Source: Tupaia tana (Eukaryota > Chordata > Mammalia > Scandentia > Tupaiidae). From it: DNA of 64,000 bases. Position 1 is the stretch's first letter. Every line of letters begins with the position of its first letter. The DNA lies in assembly GCA_026018925.1 (NCBI GenBank), contig JAKSZU010000011.1:42770141-42834140 (forward strand), given 5' to 3'. Position numbers and translations under genes: made by a program. The notes below the pieces were generated by a model. It was given only the letters and a program-made list of their open reading frames with translations, did not search any database and was not told the origin of the DNA. Positions 1-17,066 of this stretch are shown here, in pieces.

Positions 1-241
1 CCTCCCCTTAGCTAGGATCACAGGTGTGTGCATCCATGCCCAACGTGTTCAGGTTGTCCTGGGAACCAAATCCCGGTCTCCTGTGCAAGCCCCCGAGCAG
101 TGGTGCTACCTGTGCGCCACCACAGCTGAGCCCAGATCTTCTCTTGGTTCTGCTGCTGTAGACATGACCCCCTGGCCAGAACTGGTCATTGTTTGGGGCT
201 TGCTGAGGCGTCACGTGATTGCTTCATATCCTCCTCTTCAG

Positions 242-7069
<6,828 letters not shown>

Positions 7070-8015
7070 AGGTGCCACCCTCCCACCCCCTGTCCCCACG
7101 TTACCACGGAGACCAGTGCCTTGGTGGCAGGCCCTCCCCTGCTCCCCGGAGATGGGGATGGAGGACCCTTCCCTCTCGGCCTTCGAGCACTTTCATTTAT
7201 TGTGTCAAAGCCCCGGATCCTCTTTCTGATGGACACCGGCCCCTCCCGACGGGAGGGGACCTGCCTTCTCCACTAGCAGCTGGGCAGCTCACAGCTCTCA
7301 CCTGTGAAGCCGCCACCTCCCTCACGTGGTGGAGACTCACCTAGAAGGTCTCGAGTCTCCCACCCCTGAAGGAGTCCAAGTGACTGTATAGGAAGCCCCT
7401 ATCCTTGTCATGGAGCAAGCTGGCCCTGATCAAAGGAGGGGACACCACAGATGTCCTTCCCTCTCCTCCTCCACAAGCCGGAAGAGGAGACCAGAAGATA
7501 GACACCCCCATCCTCTCATCCCCATTCCTAAGCCTCCCTCTCACTGGGGGAGCTGACCAAAGCAGCCCTAAAGGGCCAAAACACTTGACCAGCTGCTGGC
7601 AGAGGGGGGAACCAGGCGTTTTTCCCAGTGGCATTTTCATCTCGCTTTCACCCTGATTACAGATTGTCTTAAGCAGCAGCCCAGCCTGCCCAGCCCCAGG
7701 TGGGCAGTGGGGGAGAGGGAGAGCTGGCGTTCCTCCAGGTGGCAAGGGGCGACTCTGCACCCTCCACCTGCCCCAAGGCTGGGCTGGATTTGAAAAATGC
7801 CTATTTTTTCTTGTATCGATGTAGAAACTCTATTTTCTCCCAAAGACACTATTTTTGCAGCTGTTTGAAGTTTGTATATTTTCCGTACTGCAGAGCTTAC
7901 ACAAAATTGAAGAAGAATGTTGATGTTCAAGTTTTCTTATCTTGTGTTTAGAGGTTGTTTTTTGCAGATCTTGGTGTTAATAGACCAAATAAATAAATAC
8001 GTGTTCCCAGCAGCT
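7070..8015 (+). other. FAM117A: FAM117A 3' UTR
   Basis: This stretch of about 940 bases runs from the stop codon to just past two overlapping poly(A) signals. The first half is GC-rich and the second half AU-rich with several ATTTT and TTTTTTG runs. No SINE lies inside it, as expected for constrained 3' UTR. The exact cleavage site is not visible. Confidence 0.8.
7988..7997 (+). terminator. FAM117A poly(A) signal (two overlapping AATAAA)
   Basis: AATAAA occurs at 7988-7993 and again at 7992-7997, about 920 bases after the stop codon. A GT-containing stretch with TTGGGGCTCTG follows. Cleavage probably falls at 8008-8020. Confidence 0.8.
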
Positions 8016-8589
8016 TGGGGCTCTGTTAAATATTTGGGGACGGGGGAGTGGGGTGGAAACCGAGGTTATTGTGCTCCACCCTCCTCTTCAAGAGAAAGAG
8101 CCTTTAGCTGGCACAGAATCCTGTGGCTCCGGGGTTCCGTGGATGGACGCAGAGTTCCCATCCTCTGGCCAGCACGCTCGGACTCCTTACATGGACGTGT
8201 AAACAGACCCGTGAAAAATCTGTCTAGAATGAAGACTGCGCTGTGTCCTGGAGTGAGCTGAGGGAGTCACTGGGGAAGTCACCCATTCTTGCTTGAGTCT
8301 GAAAAAGCTCCCCAGAGAGTAGATTTCGGAGAGAAAATGAGGTTGACCAAGGGAGACAGCGATACAGTGGGTGCTTTTTGCACCAGGAGGGGAAACAAGA
8401 TCAGAGAACAGTCCGGAAGACTCTCAGCACAGCTGTAGGGAAGCTTGGGCTCCTTTAAATACCACGGCACTGTGCAGCCTTGGAAGGTTCCGAGAAACGG
8501 TTTTGTCCTTTCACAGCCTCTCAGCTTTATAAACTGCAGCAGCAAGGGCTCTTAGGCATTTGGGAAAATGGGAATAACCATCCTAACAT

Positions 8590-8960
8590 TCTGATTGTGC
8601 TCTGGGATGTACAAAGCACTTTCACAAAACACTGTCCCCATTATATAGGTAAAAAGTGGACTGTCCCAAAGGCAGTCATAATAAGTACAATTGTATCCGT
8701 CTCATAAGACCGCAGGACAAACGCCTAACAAGGCTATCCCCAGTACACTATCAAGTATTGTGTTCAATGTTTTACATGTCAGTGAAATATGACAGCCACC
8801 CAGGAGAGAAATGCAGTGAAGTCCCACTATACTAATGAGGGAAGTATAAAAATACTGCATAACTGCCCAAAGACAGATACAAAGCAGGCGAGCGGGATTG
8901 GAAACCTGATCATTTGACTCCAGTGCCCATGTTTCTAGCCACAGCGCCCTTCTGCTTGTT
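8590..8960 (-). repeat. MIR/L2-like fragments
   Basis: Degenerate stretches resemble antisense MIR, including a GGATTGGAAACCTG segment and the following CTCCAGTGCCCATG and TAGCCACAGCGCC. They lie in the FAM117A-SLC35B1 intergenic interval. Confidence 0.55.
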
Positions 8961-9629
8961 ATTACATTCCCATTCATTTCGCATGCGAAAACTTAACTGA
9001 GTCAAGTTCATTGTTTGAGGTCTCCGCTGGTCCAGAGGCAGGGCCTACACTGGAACCCAGGTCTCTCACCCCACTGCTGTTGGGTGCCCTGGACTCACTC
9101 GCAGGTTGATTGAGTAGAGAGCAAATGTGTGGGAATCCCACCACCCACTAACGGACCGGGCTGGGGACAGACCCGATCTTCTCTCTCTCACCCCTCCCCC
9201 TGCAAGCTGTCGAGCTTGCCCCCAGGGCTCAGTGAGTCAGGCCCCTGTGATGGGTGTGGTGCTGCCCAGTGCTTCCTTCCTTTGCCTGAGGCGGTGCCAA
9301 AGCAGCGGGCGGCTGCAAGAGGCTACCCAGACAGCAACCCCAAGACCAACAGGCGGCCTGAGATTTGAGCTGGATGTTGAATGGGGGTTCCAGGTGACAC
9401 CTAGGATCAGCCTTGCCCTATGGGCGGCGGGTGCCAGCAGGTGAAGATCTGGCCCTTGGATGAGGGAGGGGGCGGGCGAGGAGCTCACTAATGAGAGTCC
9501 GGATGCTGCTGAAAGCTTTCTCCACAGTAGGTGAGCCGTTAAGACCTCAAAGAAAGTTCAATAAGCTCGCATTTCCACCTCCGCATGTGAGGAAATAAGA
9601 TCAGAGTTGAGAAAGAGTAATGACTAATA

Positions 9630-9850
9630 TTACCTTAAACTTGCACTGCACACTTTACAGTTTATAAAACACTTTCACAAAACTCACCTCATTTGAGTCT
9701 CAAAACGCCAAGAAGTGGCAAGACGGTACTTTAAATTATCCTTCTACAGACGGGGAAAACTGTGGCTCAGCATTTAGGTGACACGCGTTACGTTACACTT
9801 GACAGAGCTGGGACAAGAGCCCTGACCTGGCAGAGGCTAACCGCGCCGCT
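9630..9850 (-). repeat. MIR-like fragment, antisense
   Basis: CACTTTACAGTTTATAAAAC, CTACAGACGGGGAAAACTG and a following GAGCTGGGACAAGAGCCC have the layout of an antisense MIR element. Confidence 0.6.
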
Positions 9851-10116
9851 GTCCCCCCTGGAAGTCTAGCGATGTGCCAACAGAGGTGGACTGCTCTCCA
9901 AAGCCTGGCCTTGAACCTCTTCTCGTCAAGAGCAGGTAGAGTCGCTGACGCTGGGCAGCAGCTAGAGGGCGCTGAGGCTCCCGTGTGAGTTCCCGGCGTT
10001 AGGACCCAACAGAAGTCCTAAGTCCTGGTGGCGGACTGGAGAAGAAAAACAATTCGCTTGCCCTGGCAGTCGCTCCTCCTCCTCCCCCGCCCACCTGTCT
10101 GGTTTTGCACAGCGCA

Positions 10117-10136
10117 ACCAATTGGTGACCTCCACA
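10117..10136 (+). promoter_or_regulatory. NF-Y palindrome and ERSE-like element upstream of SLC35B1
   Basis: ACCAATTGGT (10117-10126) presents a CCAAT box on both strands. CCAAT (10118-10122) is followed after exactly nine bases by CCACA (10132-10136). That is the ER stress response element layout CCAAT-N9-CCACG with one mismatch at the last base. It lies 410 bp upstream of the first SLC35B1 start candidate. ERSE sites bind NF-Y with ATF6 or XBP1. The functional assignment is inference. Confidence 0.55.
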
Positions 10137-10142
10137 TCTGTA

Positions 10143-10150
10143 GACGTCAT
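10143..10150 (-). promoter_or_regulatory. CRE/UPRE-like site
   Basis: GACGTCAT is an ATF/CREB-type site; on the minus strand it reads ATGACGTC, with the TGACGT core also found in UPR elements. It sits seven bases downstream of the ERSE-like site. Confidence 0.5.
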
Positions 10151-10284
10151 CGCACTGCGCCTGGATTCTTCCTAGGCCACCCCGCTGAGCCCCGGGTGGC
10201 AGTTGTCCTCGGAATTGCCTGATCAGGAAAATCTCAAAGGAGAGGAAGTAACCCCGAGGCATCTGGCTCCTGTAGTCGCTAGGG

Positions 10285-10545
10285 ATGGAGCCAAGATACC
10301 AGGGCGGATCCTCTTTTTTAGGAAGTGGCTACTGGGCTCTGAGGAGTTTCGCCTTTGGTAGTCCTGAGCTGGCAGTACTAGCGGGGACTACTGGGTCCTG
10401 CGGAGAGGCAGTCGCATGCAGCTCCTATGAGGCCTCTGCCGCCGGTCGGCGATGTCCGGCTGGAGCTGTCTCCTCCGCCGCCGCTGCCGCTGCCGGCTGT
10501 GAGCGGGTCTCCGGTGGCCTCGTCCGGGCGTCTCATGGCCGCTAG
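10285..10545 (+). other. Possible upstream ORF overlapping the SLC35B1 start
   Basis: This 86-codon reading frame is out of frame with SLC35B1 and ends with TAG at 10543-10545, just inside the main ORF (ATG 10535). It matters only if transcription starts upstream of 10285, which cannot be seen here. CpG-rich sequence inflates such frames, so translation is uncertain. Confidence 0.25.
10416..10430 (+). other. Four-codon uORF overlapping the long-form ATG
   Basis: ATG at 10416 is followed by CAG CTC CTA TGA. Its stop overlaps the ATG at 10427 (ATGA), a layout that can favour re-initiation at the downstream ATG at 10535. Confidence 0.45.
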
Positions 10546-10638
10546 CAGCTCCCTGGTGCCCGACCGGCTGCGCCTGCCGCTCTGCTTCCTGGGCGTCTTT
10601 GTCTGCTATTTCTACTATGGGATCCTGCAGGAAAAGAT
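10427..10638 (+). CDS. SLC35B1: SLC35B1 exon 1 (coding part)
   Basis: ATG candidates are 10427 (long form, -3 C and +4 A, weak context) and 10535 ([14 protein letters not shown], +4 G), in the same frame. The donor GTGAGC starts at 10639 and the exon ends in two bases of an isoleucine codon. The 10535 start gives the canonical 322-residue protein. Confidence 0.93.
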
Positions 10639-13190
10639 GTGAGCGGACTCCCCCGGGCGGAACGCAGACATTTCCCCCGCAGCCAGCCCTCTCTACCCAG
10701 CCTGGGTCCTGGTTCTCCGGCCTCCTGCTCCTGGCCCCGGACCGCCTTTTTGTCCTCCCTCCTGACTCCCTTGCTGTTCCTGGATCCCGTTACACCTGCA
10801 GCCGAGACTGATCCTCTCCAGAATCCCTGATCTTCCCCAGAATCCCAAAATGCCAGAATTGGCCTATGGATTTCTGTTACCTGCTTATTTTTATTTTCTT
10901 AGCCGTTTTTCCCATGTTGATCTAAAGGGCTGAGTTGTACAGGCTGACTTCAGTCCCCAGTCAGATTTTCATGACTTGAGCCGTCTTCTCTTTGGAACTC
11001 CCGGCTACTGCCATTGGCCCTGCTGCCCTAGCACACATACCTTCTCCAACCTAGAGTACCTGGTGTCACCATCTTAAGTTCCCGCATTTCCTCTAGCTCT
11101 ATCCTTTAAGGATATTCTTCCTCTGCCCTATAGGACCAGCAAACTGGGGCATCTAATTTCTAGATGAGGTGAAATCAACCCCTTCTGAAAATGAGCCCAG
11201 TGATCCTTACCAACTCTCTCTACATCCAGAGAGAAATAATTCCAAAGTTTTCAGTGGCTTTGTATATCCTAGATGACAGTGAGTGAAATATACTAATTTC
11301 CCCACTCTTTTTCTCATACATTTCATTTTTAGAACAAGAGGAAAGTATGGAGAGGGGGCTAAGCAGGAAACGTTCACCTTTGCCTTAACTTTGGTCTTCA
11401 TCCAATGTGTGATCAATGCTGTGTTTGCCAAGATCTGTGAGTACCTACATAGTGCCCCCAATTGTTTCCATCTTAAGGTCCAGGTCCCATGACCTTCACC
11501 TCCGTTAGTGCTCACACAGCCTCTCGGTGTAGTCTGTAAAACTAATGACATTGAAATGGTTAAATAGTATTTCCTTATATTAGACTAACTTCTGAATCAG
11601 GAATGTACATAAAATGGATTTTCTGTGTTCCAAATCCCCATTGAGAATACTTAAAACACTTTTCCCTTTGTCCCTTTGATTTCCTTTATGTGTCAGCTTC
11701 GAGGATGTTTTAAAGTTTGTCTTTGTTCTCTGGAACTGGGCTAACTCATCCCTTGAAGTGAGGCAGGCCCCCACCTCTACCCTGCATGTGGTCTTGTGTT
11801 GAGATTAGGGAGAATTGGAGAGCTGAATAATTTTCAGAGATTTCTCAGTCTAAGAGGGTGGAAATAGCTTGCGTCTTATTTGATAAGTTTCTTCCCTATA
11901 GCTTCCATTTCTGCGTAGTGGTCCATCCTAGCCCCACCAGGTTTCTCTTGTATGTTTTTTGTCTTCTCCTAGTGATCCAGTTTTTTGACACTGCCAGGGT
12001 GGATCGTACTCGGAGCTGGCTCTATGCTGTCTGTTCTGTTTCCTATCTGGGTGCCATGGTCTCCAGCAACTCAGCTCTCCAGTTTGTCAACTACCCAACT
12101 CAGGTGAAACCTCAGGGTGGGATGAGGGTGGGCTCAGAGATTTTGGAAAGAACTGTGGGATCTTTTATTAGGTCTGTGACTTGAATGAAAAGGTAGAATG
12201 TGTTTGGGAAATTCGTATGTAGAAGAACCATTTGGCCAGGGTTTGGTGGCGGTGGGTTGGGCCATGCTAGGGCTGCTTTCTGAGGCTGAGGTCCCCAGTG
12301 CAGGCCTTCTGCTTGCTCATCTTAATCACTGGCACCTGGCCCAGGACCTGGCCTATCACAGGTGCTCAGAAGTTATTTGCTGAATTTAATTTCAGGTCCT
12401 TGGTAAATCCTGCAAGCCAATCCCAGGTAAGCAGAAGAAGATGGTCTCCATCTTCTGTTTTCAGTCTTCCCATAGTAAGCTCCTTCTGCTAGAGCTCTGT
12501 GTCCTCCTGGGCTTTGTCATCCCAATGTAGCTGTCTCCAGACACTTTCCTCCGGCCCTGCACTCTGCCTGTCCTGTCTATGTCACTTGTTGTGGCGTGCA
12601 TTGGCTGAAAATCCTTAATGGAGATGTGCCTGCCCTGGTCTGCTTCACAGGGTCAGTCATTTGGGTGGCCCATGTATTTACATTGCCATTCGGCAGCCTA
12701 AGTTCCATTTGGGTCGTCAGTTTCATGTTCTCAACCTCTCATCATTCCCCACTGTTCCCTACCCTTATCTTGTTCCTTCCTGGAACTTTCACCTTTGCTC
12801 TATACCTTTTCCCTGCCTTGGTCACTACTCAGCCCTGTTGCTCAATCATCTTTATCTAGGTGTCACCTGTCACTCTCCTGTCCTCTGTAGGCCTTCCTTC
12901 TTGCCATTCTTTCCCTCGGAGTCTTTTCTTGGTTCTTGGGAGGAGGGTGTTGGGGTCATCGGCCTGTGGGTATCTAAACTTGCCATTCTGTTTTTTCCCT
13001 TTAGTCATGCTACTTGGCGTGACCCTCTTGAAGAAGAAGTACCCACTGGCCAAGTATCTGTGTGTGTTGCTTATTGTGGCTGGAGTGGCCCTTTTTATGT
13101 ACAAACCCAAGAAAGTCGTTGGGATGGAAGAACACACAGTCGGCTACGGAGAGCTGCTCCTGGTATGCGATCTTGTTGGGGAAGGACCTT

Positions 13191-13225
<35 letters not shown>

Positions 13226-16200
13226 GAGAGGTTTTTGCTATAGGGCGCGTGCGCTCGCCAGACAGACAGAGACAGAGAGATAGAAAGCAGGAAATCACCC
13301 CCCAGGGGGGATGGCCACGCCGCAATCCCTTCTCCTCCATTCTCCTCTCGGGATCTTGGGCACGCACGCACACGCGCCCGGCGTGAGTTTAAGCCGCCGG
13401 GTCCGGGACTCGAACCGCGGTCGACTACGTGGGAGTCCAGCGACATAGCCATTATGCTAACTGCTGGTCCCGGGGGAAGGACCTTTCTGGCAAACCTACC
13501 CAAAGGTCAGCCCTAACTAGGCAGGCAGAGGTCAAGGGAAGCTGTGATGCTCCTTGCCCCCATTTCTGGTCTTTGCTGCAGGGCCTCTGACTCTGCTCAG
13601 ACCATAGTGGTATTCCTAAAATATCTAACTATAGCTCAGCTCTCCTGCTAAGGAGGCGATAACTCAGAACTCTGTCCAAATCCTGGCTTGAGATCAGAGA
13701 CCTGAGAGAGGGCCAAGAGGAAACGGGTAGTATGGCTCACTGTGGTTTTCCAAGAAACCTGGAGGCCAGAGTTAAACAATAATACACTAGTTGCTATCGT
13801 TTAGGTCTTAGGCACTGTTCCAAGTGTTTTACATATTCATTGATCAGTTTTTACAACAGTAATCTCATCACACCGGTAGTGTTATCTCCATTTTCCAGAT
13901 GAGGAAACCGAAATACTGAGAGGTTAAGTCCCTTGCCCGTGATCACATCGCTGCGTAAGTGGCAGGGTCAGGATTCCAGTCCAGGCAGTCTGCCCACAGA
14001 ATTCAGTCTCTGGAACACTACGTTCCAGTTAGGATGCTCACTGGCTAAGACCGGATTTCTCCTCTAGCTTTAACAGGAGAATGTGCATGGCTGGCTACAG
14101 CCTAGGTTAGGGCCCTCCCTGCATACCAGCTTCAGGCTGTTATGGTTGGGCATGGTAGGTTTCCTGCTCTCCTGTGGTTACCCTTTTGTGGCTCACTTAG
14201 CCTATCAGTCAGCGCCTGGAAGGAGGGATGGCTAGGTACAGGGTGGGTGTCTCACCACCCCACCTTGTGACTAAATGGCAAGCAGCTTTTTGAGGAGCTT
14301 GAGGGTGAGAATCCCGTGTCCTGGGTTAGGGACCAGCCCAGCCACCCTCCTCACTGCAGGCTCTTCCCCTTCTTTCCCAGCTCTTGTCTCTGACTTTAGA
14401 TGGACTGACAGGCGTTTCCCAGGACCACATGCGGGCTCATTACCAAACAGGCTCCAACCACATGATGTTGAACATCAACCTTTGGTCCACCTTGCTGCTG
14501 GGAGCTGGTAAGGAGCAGTCCTGCTATGCTTTCCACATGTCACCAGAGGGCAGGCTGCCCTCTTCCAGTTGATCCTACCTCAGCTGCCAGTTGCCAAAGG
14601 CCTGAATTGGTTACTAGATTCCTAAGTGCTTTTATTTTTTTTTTAAAGAATTTTTTTATTTAACTTTATTATTATTTTCTAGTTTTATCAGAGAGAGACA
14701 GAGAAAGAAAGAGAGGGAAAGTGAGAAAGCAAGCCGCCAGGTCCAGGACTTGAATTGCAGTCAGCCATGTGGGAGTCCAGTGTCTTTAAGCATCGTACCA
14801 CCTGCCAGCCCCCCAGATGCCCTTCTGTTCATGCCCCCGAGAAACCTTCCTGGAAATCCTGCATCAGCAGACTCTGCCTGCTCCCTGGTTCCTAGTACAG
14901 TGAGGAGCGGACACAGGGAGATGAGACGCTGGTGGAGAGCTTTCAGGAAACGGCTTCGGGGGTATGCTGAGCACAGTTCCAGCATGAATGCATTTGCTTT
15001 GAAATTGGTGCTTCCTGACTTTTTCAGACCTGGGCTCATGTAGAAACTATTTTCCATAGGGGCCAGCCCCATAGCTCAGTTGTTAAGGAGCCCAGGTTCC
15101 ACGTGACTGGCTGCAGTTCAAATCCTGGCCCTAGTAACTTGGAAAACACTAGCACATGTGTATATGTGCCCCAGATCCTGACAAGATGGAGAAATGGAGG
15201 AGAAGGGATTGTGGCATGACCATGCCCTCTTCTCCTTGGGGTGTGCTTTGTCCCTCTCCCTCTCTCTTTGTCACTCTCCCTGGCAAATGCATGCACCTTT
15301 TGGCAATTAAAAAGTAAGTGTTTTGGGGCCGGCAGGTGGCATGGTGGTTAAGGACACTGGACTCCCACATGGCTGACCACAGTTTGAGTCCTGGACCTGG
15401 CAGCTTGCTTTTCTTACTCCCCCCCATCTTGCTCTGGCCCTCTTTGGCCAAATTAAAAATAAATAAATAAATAAAATCTTCTTAAAAATAATTAGTTGTT
15501 TTATTTTATTTGTTGTTATTAATTTGACCAAAAAGAGAGAAAGGAAAAGTGAGAAAGCAAGCTGTCAGGTCTGGGACTCAAACTGTGGTCGGCCATGTGG
15601 GAGTCCAGCACCTCAACCACCACTGTACCACCTGCTGACCCTAAATAAAATAATTCTTTAAAAAAAAAAAAAGGCAAGTTTTTTGTATAGTACCAAAGGG
15701 TTGATGGAGGAAACTACTGAAGACTGGAGGTGACCAAGGTGGGTCTGTTGCCTCTCAAAACCTGAGGAGCTCAGCTTTCAGGTCACTGTGGTAGCCGTAA
15801 CCCGTTAACTTTCAAGCCTTTCTCACAAAATCGAGGCTTTATCTTAATCAGGAAAAAAATACGAGAAGCACACGTAATGAGACAGTACAGAACACCCCCT
15901 CCCCGTGCACTTCTTCACGCCCCACCCTCCTCCATAGCACCTTACACACGTGTGTGTGCACATGGGCGTCTTCATGTTTCACCATTCCTTCCTAGGAATC
16001 CTGTTCACTGGGGAGCTCTGGGAGTTCTTGAGCTTTGCCGAAAGGTACCCCACCATCATCTATAACATCCTGCTCTTTGGCCTGACCAGTGCCCTGGGTC
16101 AGGTGAGTGCTTGAAAGACGATGACAGCTTCTCCACTGTGGTAGTGGGTTCCCGGAAAAAGACTGGCCTGGCTGGGAGAAGGGGGAGGGCAAGATTAGCC

Positions 16201-17027
16201 CAGACATCAGTTCAGATTTCATACTTCTAGCAGATACCCAGGAACCAGCCTGACGCCCCTTTCCCTGTTTTGGCCAGAGCTTTATCTTCATGACAGTTGT
16301 GTATTTTGGCCCCCTGACCTGCTCCATCATCACCACCACTCGGAAGTTCTTCACCATCTTGGCGTCTGTGATCCTCTTCGCCAATCCCATCAGCTCCATG
16401 CAGTGGGTGGGCACAGTGCTCGTGTTCCTGGGTAAGTTCCACCCAGGGCCGGCATCGTTCTGGGCCACACAGGGATGGTGACAGAGCCGTTTTTCCCCTC
16501 CTAAAACGTACTTGTATATTTATGAAATGTACTTAGATATTTTAGAGAAAACTTTGTTTACCAAAAAAAAAAAAAGGAGGGCTGGCTCCATGCGCTGGTG
16601 GTTAAGGCAGCTGGACCCCCATGGCTAACCACATGGTTTGAATCCTGAACCCAGTGACTTGAGAAACACACTGGGCACATGTGCGTGCATGCCCAAAATC
16701 CCAGGGAGGATGGGAGAGGAAGGACTGTGGCATGACTGTGCCCCTAGGGGGGTGCCTTATCCTTTCCCTCTCTCTCTGGTGAGTGCATGCACCCTCTAGG
16801 GAAAAAGAGAAAAGGAAGCATGTTTTTTTTTTCTTAGAAATAATGATAAAATCCAGCCTTTCTAGTGTGCATTTCATCAGAGTGATTTCCTTCTGGTAAC
16901 TTAGAGTTTTCCAGACCTAAGCAGAGTAAGATTGTCATGCTCACTCTCTACCAGTGTTGCTGTGGACAAGCTGAGAGAAATGGCTTAGACGTTTTGACTC
17001 AACGTTTCTTTCAGTCTTGCTATGTTC

Positions 17028-17066
<39 letters not shown>

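Larger units (their letters stand above)
10330..10700. promoter_or_regulatory. CpG island over SLC35B1 exon 1
   Basis: A dense run of CG dinucleotides includes GCCGCCGGTCGGCGATGTCCG and CCGCCGCCGCTGCCG. Surrounding DNA is CpG-poor. No TATA box is evident; a housekeeping, dispersed-start promoter is likely. Confidence 0.75.

Noticed and set aside
12661-13386. 241-codon reading frame over SLC35B1 intron 4, exon 5 and a SINE
   Set aside because: It is not in the SLC35B1 frame and runs into an antisense SINE; a chance frame.
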